31,793 bases of DNA from REEB76 sp049698775 (GTDB taxonomy: Bacteria > Pseudomonadota > Gammaproteobacteria > Natronospirales > REEB76). A program made the translations under genes and the position numbers. Where the stretch lies: positions 1 to 31,793 of the forward strand of contig JBAVYM010000042.1 of the NCBI GenBank assembly GCA_049698775.1. The letters are read 5' to 3'. The notes under the pieces were generated by a model. The model made no database searches, had not been told where the DNA came from, and worked only from the letters and a program-made list of their open reading frames with translations. This document shows positions 22,280 to 30,913 of the stretch, piece by piece (within the stretch, counting starts at the first letter, position 1; each line of letters starts with the position of its first letter).

Positions 22280-23409
22280 CCACGACACTTCCTCAAGATG
22301 GTTTCGGCGCATCAGAGCGCCGCCCCGTCGTGACTAATCCTGTGGTAAAGCATAGAGTGCTGTTGCTGATTGCCGGCCACAATGGCCAGATCGGCAGCGA
22401 ACTTTGCCGCCAACTCAACGCGCGACAGGACCAACTGTCCGCACAGGGATTGAACCTGCACATCGCCGGCCGGCTCAGCCGCCGCGAATGCCGGTGGCGA
22501 GATCCGGAATCCCAAAACGACGAGATATTGCCGCGCCATGATTGTGACTGGCCGCAGATTCTGCGGCGGTTTCTCGAATCCCAAACCGCCGCGCGCCTAT
22601 TCGTGGACTGCACCGCCGGCGCAACGTTCGTGGAGCATTACCCCGAATTGCTCCGGCACGGCATCGGCATCGTCACGCCCAACAAACTCGCCAACAGCGG
22701 GTCACAGGCGAATTACGCGAATCTGAAACGGCTCGCGCACGCTCACGGCGCGCCGTTTTGTTACGAAACCACCGTCGGCGCGGCCCTGCCTGTGCTGGGT
22801 CCACTCGCCGATCTGATACGCAGCGGCGACCAAGTGCGGCGCATCGAAGCCCTGGTGTCCGGCACCCTGTCATTCATCTTCAACCGCGTGAACAACGGCG
22901 AGCGTTTTTCCACCGCCGTGTGCGAGGCTCGCGCGCGCGGTTACACCGAACCACATCCGGGTGTGGACCTCACCGGCGCCGACAGCGGTCGCAAGCTCCT
23001 GATCCTGCTGCGCGAAGCGGGCCTCGCCTTTGAACCGGAACAAGTGGCGGTGGAAAGTCTGGTGCCGGAGGAACTCGCCGCAGAAACCGACGCTGAGCGT
23101 TTTCTCAGCGGGCTCGCCACGCACGACGCCGCCTGGGCCGAGCGCGCCGAGGCCGCGCACCGCCGCAGCTTACGTCTCGTTTACCTGGCGCGCTTTGACG
23201 GCCGCAGCGCCAGCACCAGCACCAGCGTCACCCACGTAGCCACCACCGACCCTTTCGCGCTGCTGGCACCCGGTGAAAACCTGATCCGCATCTGGACCGA
23301 CCGCTACCGACCAACACCCTTGAGCATCGCCGGCCCCGGCGCCGGCCCGGAATTGACCGCCACTGGCGTGCTGACGGATATTCTCGAAGCAGCAGCGCAT
23401 TTTCCATAG
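22267..23409 (+). CDS. hom: Homoserine dehydrogenase
   Basis: 380 residues, monofunctional, with neither an aspartokinase part nor an ACT domain. It reduces aspartate semialdehyde to homoserine, feeding metX. The nucleotide-binding loop reads GHNGQIGSEL, a variant of GxGxxG. Family landmarks are VTPNKLANSGSQANY (catalytic Lys), CYETTVGAALPVLGPL, SGTLSFIFNRV and GVDLTGADSGRKLLILLREAG. The sequence is closer to the dehydrogenase half of ThrA/MetL than to the ACT-containing Hom. AAGGA lies 9 bases before ATG 22267, inside the end of metX. Lack of ACT regulation fits control at the level of transcription. Confidence 0.9.
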   Translation: MRALATTLPQDGFGASERRPVVTNPVVKHRVLLLIAGHNGQIGSELCRQLNARQDQLSAQGLNLHIAGRLSRRECRWRDPESQNDEILPRHDCDWPQILRRFLESQTAARLFVDCTAGATFVEHYPELLRHGIGIVTPNKLANSGSQANYANLKRLAHAHGAPFCYETTVGAALPVLGPLADLIRSGDQVRRIEALVSGTLSFIFNRVNNGERFSTAVCEARARGYTEPHPGVDLTGADSGRKLLILLREAGLAFEPEQVAVESLVPEELAAETDAERFLSGLATHDAAWAERAEAAHRRSLRLVYLARFDGRSASTSTSVTHVATTDPFALLAPGENLIRIWTDRYRPTPLSIAGPGAGPELTATGVLTDILEAAAHFP

Positions 23410-23476
23410 CCGCAGTCACGGCATCACGTTTGATAGGATGGGCGGGGACTACCACTCATCAGCACACCACTTCCGT

Positions 23477-26400
23477 ATGCCGATTTTCACCCGAGCCGAT
23501 CTGCGCCGCCAAATGAGCGCGAATTCCTTTCGTCGTGGTGAGGAGTATTGCAGCGACAGCCGGGTACGGATGGTCAAATGCGCGGACGGTGGCAGAAATA
23601 TCACCGGCCAGGTACAGGGTACAGCGCGCAAGCCCTACGAGGTGCGGGTGAAAATCTCGCCGGGCCGCGGAGAGCACGTCGCGATTTTCGGCCAATGCTC
23701 CTGTCCCATGAGCTACAACTGCAAACATGTCGTGGCGTTGCTGCTCGAAGCCCTGGCTTCGGAGGATACCCAGCCCGCCATCGAGCCGCTGCCATTCAAG
23801 CCTGTGGCCGCGCAAGCCTCGCCAAGTGCCGCCGTGCAAAACTGGCTCGAGGGCGTGAAGCGTGCGGCATCAAATGCAATTCCCGCCGACCTCCCGGCCA
23901 CGCCGGAAAGGCTGCTGTATCTGTTGAAGCTTGCCAGACTGGGGTATGCCACACGTGCGGCCGTGGAAACCATACTGGTGCGGCCGCTCAGGCAGGCCGG
24001 CTACGGCAAGGCCGAACGCTGGAATGCCGGCTGGGCGAGCCATGCGCGCTTCGACACCGACCGCGACCTGCTGCGCTGGCTCGAGGCCTTGCGCGCCGAA
24101 CAGCCATCTGCAATGTTCGGAGCTTACTCATTGCGCGGAAGCGCCGGCGCGCATGTGCTCGCGCGCATGATTGCCACCGGCCGTTGCCACTGGCAAAACA
24201 AGGACAACCCGGCGCTCACCCCCGGCCCGGTGCGTGAGAGCACCCCGGCCTGGATCGCGAACGAAGAAGGTAACCAACACCTTGCTTGCAACACAACCCC
24301 ACCGGTGCAGGCCGTGCTTCCGATGAGTCCGCCGTGGTATGTGGACACCGAGCATCACCGGTGCGGGCCGCTCAAAACCGGGCTGTCCGATGCATTGGCT
24401 GAACAGCTTTTCAGTGCACCCGTGCTCATACCCGAAGAGGCCCGACAGGTGCATACGGCGCTCCGCCGTCATTTCGATAAAGACTCGCCCGCCCTGCCCG
24501 CCGTCTTCGAATCCGCCGGTCTCACCCGCCCGGCGCCGGTGCCAGGCCTGCGCCTGTTCCACGAATCGCTGCCGATTGACTACGGACACCAATGGCAAAT
24601 GCGCAGCACGCGTGCCGATATGCCGCTTGCCGTATTGACATTCGACTATGCGGGCACGCGCATCGAAGCGGGCGAGGCGGGTGAATTTCGCACGCGCCTG
24701 GATAACGGTAAGTTGCTGCAAATCGGACGTGACGCCGCGGTGGAGGCCAAAGCGATCAAAACACTCCAAGCGTACGGCTTCACCCGGGCCGCCGACCTGC
24801 CTTATTTCAGCGCCCTCTCCAGGCGCACCCGCCACGCCTTCGTCATCAACGACGAAACAAGCCGCGACACCGCGCTGCTGCGATTCAGCATCGAAGCCAT
24901 ACCCGCATTGCGCGCCGCCGGCTGGCGAATCGAAATGGACGCCGATTATCCCTACCGCGTCGCGCAAACCGGAGCCGATTGGTTCGCGGACACGACGCAG
25001 AGCAGCGGGATGGACTGGTTCGGGCTTGAACTTGGCGTCACCGTGGACGGAGAGCGGCTGAACCTGCTGCCGTTGCTGGTCGAGTGGCTGCACCGCATGC
25101 GACTCGACCGGCAGACGCTCGAAAACGTGCCCGCCACCCACCACATCGTGACCCGCCTGCCCGACGGCCGCATCCTGCCCATTCCCTACTCACGCGTGCG
25201 CGCGGTGCTCGGCGTACTCACCGAACTTTTTGACGACGCTCCGCTGGACGCGAACGGACGCCTGAAACTTACTCGCATGCATGCCGGCGCGCTTGCCGCG
25301 CTCGAAACGGATCTGGGCGCGCCACTCACGTGGACCGGGCCCGAGCGGCTGCACGCACTCGCGAACAAACTTCGGGATTTCCACGGCATTGCGCAAGTCC
25401 CGTCACCGGCCGGTTTGCGCGCCAAATTGCGGCCCTATCAGAAGGCCGGACTCAACTGGCTTGGCTTCCTGAGCGAATATGAACTCGGCGGGATACTGGC
25501 CGACGACATGGGACTCGGCAAGACCGTGCAGACACTGGCGCACGTGCAGGCCGAAAAAGAGGCCGCGCGCCTCGATCACCCCGTGTTGATTGTCGCGCCC
25601 ACGAGCCTCATGACCAACTGGCGGCGCGAAGCCGAACGTTTCACGCCACACCTCAAGGTGCTCACGTTGCACGGCGCAGCACGGCGTGACAATTTCGCCC
25701 GCATCGCCGACCACGACATCGTGCTCACCACCTATGCGTTGCTGCCGCGCGATGTCAAAACGCTGGCCGCGCAGGAATATCGCGCCGTGGTTCTCGACGA
25801 GGCCCAGGCGATCAAGAACCCCAGGGCCAAAGCCGCGCAGATCGTGCGCAGCTTGAAGGCGCACCAACGCTTGTGTCTGACCGGCACGCCCATGGAAAAC
25901 CACCTTGGCGAACTCTGGTCACTATTCCAGTTTCTGATGCCGGGCTTCCTGGGTGATGAGCGTCATTTCAAACGCCTGTATCGTACGCCAATCGAAAAAC
26001 ACGGAGACACAGAACGTCAGGCGGCACTGGCGCGGCGTATTGCACCGTTCATGCTGCGACGCACCAAGGAGCAAGTAGCCACTGACTTGCCACCCAAGAC
26101 CGAGATTATTCGGACTGTCGAGCTTGAAAGTGCGCAGCGAGATCTTTACGAGAGCATCCGGCTGGCCATGCACGAGAGGGTGCAGCACGAGATAGAAAAG
26201 AAAGGTCTGGCGCGCAGCCAAATTGTGATCCTGGACGCACTGCTCAAGCTGCGTCAGGTGTGTTGCGATCCGCGGCTTTTGAAACTGGATTCGGCCAGGA
26301 AGGTAAAGCAATCGGCAAAATTGGCGCTGCTCATGGACATGCTGCCAGGCTTGATGGAAGAAGGCCAGCATGTTCTCCTGTTCTCGCAGTTCACCAGCAT

Positions 26401-26824
26401 GCTGGCGCTGATTGAACCGGAACTCACGCAGCGGAACCTGCCGTACGTGCTGCTCACCGGCGACACGCGTGATCGAGCCGCGCCGATTGATCGTTTCCAG
26501 TCCGGCGAGGTAGCGCTGTTTCTCATCAGCCTCAAGGCCGGCGGCACCGGCTTGAACCTGACCGCCGCCGATACCGTAATCCACTATGACCCGTGGTGGA
26601 ACCCGGCAGTTGAACACCAGGCTACGGACCGGGCGCATCGCATTGGCCAGAACAAGAACGTATTCGTGTACAAGCTCATCACCCAAGGAACCGTCGAAGA
26701 GAAAATCACCGAGCTGCAGGCGCGCAAACAGGCGCTCGCCGACGGGCTGTATGGGAAACAGTGCATGAACTCCCCGGTACTTACAGCCAAAGACCTGGAA
26801 ATGCTGTTGTCCGCAATTGAATAG
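23477..26824 (+). CDS. SWIM zinc-finger SNF2-family helicase
   Basis: 1115 residues. An N-terminal SWIM zinc finger (CSCPMSYNCKH; Cys74, Cys76, Cys82, His84) is followed by a long middle region. The SNF2 ATPase comes last: Walker A DDMGLGKTVQ near 675, DEAQ near 773, LTGTPMENHLGELWSLFQFL, and motifs V-VI (KAGGTGLNLTAADTVIHYDP, then DRAHRIGQ). Such bacterial SWI2/SNF2 proteins are double-stranded DNA translocases of unclear role. I start at MPIFTRADLRR (23477), which resembles the family start; ATG 23438 is possible and neither has a good ribosome site. Confidence 0.92.
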   Translation: MPIFTRADLRRQMSANSFRRGEEYCSDSRVRMVKCADGGRNITGQVQGTARKPYEVRVKISPGRGEHVAIFGQCSCPMSYNCKHVVALLLEALASEDTQPAIEPLPFKPVAAQASPSAAVQNWLEGVKRAASNAIPADLPATPERLLYLLKLARLGYATRAAVETILVRPLRQAGYGKAERWNAGWASHARFDTDRDLLRWLEALRAEQPSAMFGAYSLRGSAGAHVLARMIATGRCHWQNKDNPALTPGPVRESTPAWIANEEGNQHLACNTTPPVQAVLPMSPPWYVDTEHHRCGPLKTGLSDALAEQLFSAPVLIPEEARQVHTALRRHFDKDSPALPAVFESAGLTRPAPVPGLRLFHESLPIDYGHQWQMRSTRADMPLAVLTFDYAGTRIEAGEAGEFRTRLDNGKLLQIGRDAAVEAKAIKTLQAYGFTRAADLPYFSALSRRTRHAFVINDETSRDTALLRFSIEAIPALRAAGWRIEMDADYPYRVAQTGADWFADTTQSSGMDWFGLELGVTVDGERLNLLPLLVEWLHRMRLDRQTLENVPATHHIVTRLPDGRILPIPYSRVRAVLGVLTELFDDAPLDANGRLKLTRMHAGALAALETDLGAPLTWTGPERLHALANKLRDFHGIAQVPSPAGLRAKLRPYQKAGLNWLGFLSEYELGGILADDMGLGKTVQTLAHVQAEKEAARLDHPVLIVAPTSLMTNWRREAERFTPHLKVLTLHGAARRDNFARIADHDIVLTTYALLPRDVKTLAAQEYRAVVLDEAQAIKNPRAKAAQIVRSLKAHQRLCLTGTPMENHLGELWSLFQFLMPGFLGDERHFKRLYRTPIEKHGDTERQAALARRIAPFMLRRTKEQVATDLPPKTEIIRTVELESAQRDLYESIRLAMHERVQHEIEKKGLARSQIVILDALLKLRQVCCDPRLLKLDSARKVKQSAKLALLMDMLPGLMEEGQHVLLFSQFTSMLALIEPELTQRNLPYVLLTGDTRDRAAPIDRFQSGEVALFLISLKAGGTGLNLTAADTVIHYDPWWNPAVEHQATDRAHRIGQNKNVFVYKLITQGTVEEKITELQARKQALADGLYGKQCMNSPVLTAKDLEMLLSAIE

Positions 26825-26865
26825 ACCGTCAAAAGCTGGCGCCAAGCTCGCATCTGGAGACCCCC

Positions 26866-28668
26866 ATGAACTTTCTGCCCCAAGTCGTCGTTTTCCTGGT
26901 AGCCGCCTGCATCGCGGTGCCACTGTCGCGTAAATCCGGTTTTGGTTCGGTGCTGGGCTATCTCATCGCCGGCGTGGTGATCGGCCCCTGGTGTCTCCGG
27001 CTCATCACCGGCGTGGACGCGATCCTGAGTTTCTCCGAGATCGGTGTGGTGCTGCTGCTGTTCATCATCGGTCTGGAACTGCAACCCTCGCGGCTGTGGG
27101 CACTGCGGCGCACGGTATTCGGCATGGGCGCAGTACAGGTGGGCGTGAGTACCGTGCTGCTCACGCTTGCCGCCCATGCGCTCGGTCTCGAGTGGGTGCC
27201 GGCGCTGGTCGCGGGTTTCGGCCTGTCGCTGTCCTCCACCGCCTTCGTGCTGCAGATGCTGGCGGAGAAGAAACAGCTCATGGATCACCACGGCCGCGCG
27301 GCCTTCGGCATCCTCTTGTTCCAGGACATCGCCGCGATCCCAGTGCTGGCACTGCTCAAGGTGGTGCACGGCGGTGCGGCGGTGCATCAGGCGCATTTCC
27401 TGACCACCGTCATCATCATCGTGGTGGTGGTCGTCGCGCTGGTGGTGGGCGGACGCTACGTGCTGCGGCCGGTGTTCCGCTTCATCGTGCGATTCGGCAA
27501 TCCGGAGATCTTCACGGCAGCGGCACTGCTGATTGTCATCGGTGCCGGCCTCATTGCCAACGTGATTGGCCTGTCCATGGGATTGGGCGCCTTCATTGCC
27601 GGCGTGCTGCTCGCCGATTCCAGTTACCGGCACGAGCTCGAAGCCGACATCGAACCGTTCAAGGGCCTGCTGCTGGGACTGTTCTTCGTGGCGGTCGGCA
27701 TGTCGGTGAACCTCGGCTTGCTAGCAGAAATTCCGCTCATCGTCATCGGCGTGGCGGCGGGCATGCTGGTGCTCAAGGGCGTGGTGCTGTACGGGACCGG
27801 CAAACTCTACAAACTTCCCGATGCCGCACCGCGCAATCTGGCGTTTGATCTGTCGCTCGGTGGCGAATTCGCATTCGTTATTTTCAACAGCGCCGCGGGT
27901 TACCAGATATTCAGCCAGGCACTGGTGGACATCCTCAATCTAGCCGTGACGCTGTCCATGGCGGCCACACCGTTCCTGGTGCTGTTCAATGAAAAAATCA
28001 TCCAACGCTTCCAGGAAGAGCACGCGCCGCCGGACTTCGACAACATCGACGAACCCGGCAATCCAGTAGTGATCGCCGGCTTCGGCCGCTTTGGCCAGGT
28101 GGTCGGACGGGTGCTGCGCCTGAAGAAGATCCCGTTCACCGCCATGGACGCCAATATCGAGGATGTAGAGGCGGTACGCCGCTACGGCTCCAAGGTGTAT
28201 TACGGCGATGCCTCACGGCTGGATATGCTGCGCGCGGCGCAGGTTGAGCACGCGAAAATCTTTGTACTCGCGATAGATGACGTTACCGCCTCGGTGCGTA
28301 CCGCGGAAATGGTGCGCAAGCACTTTCCGCAGGTGCAGATTTATGCGCGCGCCCGCAACCGCCACCACACGCACCTGCTAACGGACCTGGGCGTCAAAAC
28401 CATCGTGCGCGAGACGCTGTTTTCCAGCCTGAAACTCACGGAAGCGGTGCTGGAAGGTCTGGGGCAACCGGCCCACGAAACCCGCGCAGTTTTGGAAAAA
28501 TTCCAGCGCTACGACGAGCAGTTGTTGCAACGCCAGCATGCGGTGTTCCGTGACGAATCCAAGCTCATCCAGACCACCAAGGAGGCTGCCGAAGAGCTCC
28601 AGCGTCTGTTCGAGGAAGACAATCAAAGCAAGGCGGTGGCTATTCCAGCAACAGAGAACAGCGCTTGA
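26866..28668 (+). CDS. CPA2 cation:proton antiporter with RCK domain, KefC-like
   Basis: 600 residues. About 12-13 membrane segments occupy 1-380 (GYLIAGVVIGPWCLRLITGV, FLLFIIGLELQPSRLW-type motif, LSLSSTAFVLQML, GLSMGLGAFIAGVLLADSSY). A TrkA-N/RCK nucleotide-binding domain follows (NPVVIAGFGRFGQVVGRVL, YYGDASRLDMLRAA), and then a charged helical tail. This matches glutathione-gated K+ efflux antiporters (KefB/KefC). GGAG precedes the ATG. It follows the SNF2 gene by 41 bp and may be co-transcribed. No KefF/KefG ancillary gene is next to it. Confidence 0.9.
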   Translation: MNFLPQVVVFLVAACIAVPLSRKSGFGSVLGYLIAGVVIGPWCLRLITGVDAILSFSEIGVVLLLFIIGLELQPSRLWALRRTVFGMGAVQVGVSTVLLTLAAHALGLEWVPALVAGFGLSLSSTAFVLQMLAEKKQLMDHHGRAAFGILLFQDIAAIPVLALLKVVHGGAAVHQAHFLTTVIIIVVVVVALVVGGRYVLRPVFRFIVRFGNPEIFTAAALLIVIGAGLIANVIGLSMGLGAFIAGVLLADSSYRHELEADIEPFKGLLLGLFFVAVGMSVNLGLLAEIPLIVIGVAAGMLVLKGVVLYGTGKLYKLPDAAPRNLAFDLSLGGEFAFVIFNSAAGYQIFSQALVDILNLAVTLSMAATPFLVLFNEKIIQRFQEEHAPPDFDNIDEPGNPVVIAGFGRFGQVVGRVLRLKKIPFTAMDANIEDVEAVRRYGSKVYYGDASRLDMLRAAQVEHAKIFVLAIDDVTASVRTAEMVRKHFPQVQIYARARNRHHTHLLTDLGVKTIVRETLFSSLKLTEAVLEGLGQPAHETRAVLEKFQRYDEQLLQRQHAVFRDESKLIQTTKEAAEELQRLFEEDNQSKAVAIPATENSA

Positions 28669-28718
28669 TTCGTCAGCATTTAAGGCAAAGTGCCACACCC
28701 GAGCAGGCAAGGATTGAT

Positions 28719-29295
28719 TCAAGCACTGGAATAATTCAGCCTCGGGTTCGAATCAGTGCCGCGGCCCTCCGGGGTCACATCGAACAGATTCCATAACGGC
28801 CAAACCATGTCCACATGCCGCGGATGCTGCCCGCGATCCGACGGCAGGAACATGAGTTCCGAAGCCCAGAAGTGATGGATCTTGCCGTTGCGTTTCACGA
28901 ACACATTGAGGATCGGTGACTGACGGCCCTCGGCGTCTTCGCCGTGATAGTCGCGGTTGTAGCTGTTACCGGCGGATGACAGCAGTTGCACCCGCCGCCA
29001 ACCACGTTCCTGGGCGAACGCCAGGATGCGCGGCAGCGGCGATGCGGCGTATGCCCGTAAGTTCATCCACAGCCTCGAACACATAATCCTGCGGCACCTC
29101 GCCACCCACCCGCAGCTTGCGGCGCTGCGCGGCCACCGCCTCGATGCACCGACGCAAATTAACTTCGGCCTTGAGCAATTGGTCACGCGCCTTGCGATAC
29201 GCGGAGTTTTCACCTGGGAAACGCGAGGCGTGCAGCGTTTTCGGTGTTGCGCGCTTGCGGCCGGTAGATTTCTTCTTGCGTGTGGTTTTGGGCAT
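28719..29295 (-). pseudogene. DUF899 thioredoxin-like gene, broken by internal deletion and frameshift
   Basis: The 5' part (29295 downward) reads MPKTTRKKKSTG, HASRFPGENSAYRKARDQLL and GGEVPQDYVFEA in one frame. The 3' part (to 28719) reads ASPLPRILAFAQERGW, NSYNRDYHGEDAEG, HFWASELMF and RHVDMVWPLWNLFDVTPEGR in another. Intact DUF899 proteins have roughly 70-80 residues between these blocks, including the FMFGP...CPMC redox segment, which is missing here. The junction is near 29045-29075. An intact Shine-Dalgarno (GAGGTGA) precedes the ATG and overlaps the stop of the upstream ATPase gene. Confidence 0.85.
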
Positions 29296-29298
29296 AAA

Positions 29299-30717
29299 TC
29301 ACCTCGGATTTATAGAAGCGGTACGCAGCAATTTATTGACCACACTTGACCCAAGATATTCACGAAGCGAATGTTTAGGTGCATCGCCGTCGCCATCCAT
29401 ACTGCTACTATTATCTGCTAGAAGCTGACCGACCACCACCCACCATGGCTTTCGAGAATCCAGCAATGCGACTAACACATTACGTACCTCTTTTATATTG
29501 ACTGTTCTTCGCTCATCAAATTTCTTTGCCACATCTCTCAACGTAACACATACAGAATGAGTCGGATTATCCGACACCCATTTATTCAAGCGTTTCTGAA
29601 AATCGGAAGGCGCACATTCATGCTTGCTCATACACTCATTCGTCAGAAGCAGATTCTCTATTGCATAACAATTTAGCCGCGCGCGACATACGCAGCCAAC
29701 ATTCTCTAGTTCACTCTGTTCGGACGTATCCAAATCTCGCAGTGAAAAAGCTTTTGGTTCATCGTATATCGATGGGAGAAACTCGTTAAGCCATTTCTCC
29801 CATTTATTCATTTCATCTACATTGCCAACGACGCAAGGGGTAAATTTGACACGCCCATTAGAACTCCTAACAAACTGATCAATTACACACTTATCATCCT
29901 CACCCTCAACGAGCAATATAGGCGTGCGATTAAACTCAGACGAGAGAGGGTGCGCGCCAAAAATTGGCAGTATTTCTTGGCAGATTGTGCTGTAGCTGAA
30001 ATACCTGAAATCAGTCTCATTCCTCGTTGTGATTGGCACAATTTGCAATTCGTCTTGTCGAGTAAATGCACTAATGAGGGGCGTACTGTGCGTTGCGATA
30101 ACCACCTTGAAATCTCGTTCAATCGCGACATCCTCCAAAAACCTTACAAACTTTTGCTGAAGGTCCGGATGAAGGTGCACATCAGGCTCATCAAGAAGCA
30201 ATACTTTGTTATTCATACTTTCACGTGAGAGAACAAGCACTTCAATCGCGAGAGAAATAAGCTCTGATTCTCCACTTGAAATCTGGTCTTCGGGAATTGC
30301 GCCTCCATTCTTGGCATGAATTGTGAAACCTCGATCTGAACGGCGCAACTCGATCGCAGGTAAGAGATTATTTATTTTCTGCAAGACTTGGTGAAACGAA
30401 TCTAAAGTGCCTCTGTTTTTCTCAATTTCTCTTAAAACCAATAATTCCAAATTTCTAAACTGCACAATGCTTTGTTGCCTGAAGTGCTCTGTTCTATTCT
30501 TTCGGCGATCTTGAGTCATCCAGTCTCGATTGTGCGCCATATTGGTTTCAACACCTGGATCCTCTCTTAGAGTTCCGCCACGCTCTGGTGATATGTACTT
30601 CGTGCTGAATTGGCCATGAGAAGAATCGATGGCTCTGAGCACAGTGCTCTTTCCTGATCCATTCTTACCAAGAAAGACCGTAAACCGCGCATTACGAATA
30701 AGCTCATCCCGCGTCAT
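29299..30717 (-). CDS. ABC-type ATPase with C-terminal TOPRIM/DUF4435-like domain (OLD/PARIS-like)
   Basis: 472 residues in visibly AT-richer DNA than its neighbours. The ATPase half has Walker A GKNGSGKST (17-25), signature SSGES (147-151), Walker B LLLDEPDVHLHP (172-183) and switch ATHS (208-211). The second half has LLVEGEDD (268-275), RDLD (327-330) and RARLNCYAIENLLL (345-358), the acidic set of a TOPRIM domain of the DUF4435 type. Fused or paired ATPase plus TOPRIM proteins include OLD nucleases and the PARIS defence system (AriA ATPase, AriB DUF4435). Only ~16 residues precede Walker A, so the N-terminus may be truncated; the upstream frame is open to 30856. Function in phage defence is inference. 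Confidence 0.75.
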   Translation of the reverse strand: MTRDELIRNARFTVFLGKNGSGKSTVLRAIDSSHGQFSTKYISPERGGTLREDPGVETNMAHNRDWMTQDRRKNRTEHFRQQSIVQFRNLELLVLREIEKNRGTLDSFHQVLQKINNLLPAIELRRSDRGFTIHAKNGGAIPEDQISSGESELISLAIEVLVLSRESMNNKVLLLDEPDVHLHPDLQQKFVRFLEDVAIERDFKVVIATHSTPLISAFTRQDELQIVPITTRNETDFRYFSYSTICQEILPIFGAHPLSSEFNRTPILLVEGEDDKCVIDQFVRSSNGRVKFTPCVVGNVDEMNKWEKWLNEFLPSIYDEPKAFSLRDLDTSEQSELENVGCVCRARLNCYAIENLLLTNECMSKHECAPSDFQKRLNKWVSDNPTHSVCVTLRDVAKKFDERRTVNIKEVRNVLVALLDSRKPWWVVVGQLLADNSSSMDGDGDAPKHSLREYLGSSVVNKLLRTASINPR

Positions 30718-30774
30718 TACCGAAGCTCCAATAAAGCACAGTGTGACATCATTTATGCGGTCGAAGACAGAACA

Positions 30775-30909
30775 CCACGGGTTTACTCGTGGTTGAATGA
30801 GCCCGGCGGTGATAATTATCGCCGCCGGTTCCTGAATCCTGACATCCGTCAGGATTCAGGTCAGTTCCATATGGAACTGTAACGGTAAGGACCCCGGCTT
30901 TAGCCGGGG
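30775..30909. repeat. Array of five strong palindromes (IS200/IS605-end or PATE-like)
   Basis: Hairpins in order: CCACGGG/CTCGTGG (30775-30792); CCGGCGG-T-GATAATTATC-G-CCGCCGG (30803-30828, a near-perfect palindrome); CCTGAATCCTGAC/GTCAGGATTCAGG (30831-30860, 13-bp perfect arms); CAGTTCCATATGGAACTG (30862-30879, perfect); CCCCGGC/GCCGGGG (30892-30909). There is no T-tract after any of them on either strand, so simple terminators are unlikely. CCCCGGCTTTAGCCGGGG-type hairpins occur at ends of IS200/IS605-family elements and their non-autonomous derivatives. No transposase is present here. Confidence 0.7.
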
Positions 30910-30913
30910 GAAT

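Noticed and set aside
26584..27633. 349-codon minus-strand ORF opposite the SNF2 end and the antiporter
   Set aside because: Composition is His/Gln-rich antisense reading of a membrane-protein gene; it has no motifs and fully overlaps two clear genes.
30775..30909. Considered a CRISPR array
   Set aside because: The palindromes all differ in sequence and spacing; there are no repeated units or spacers.
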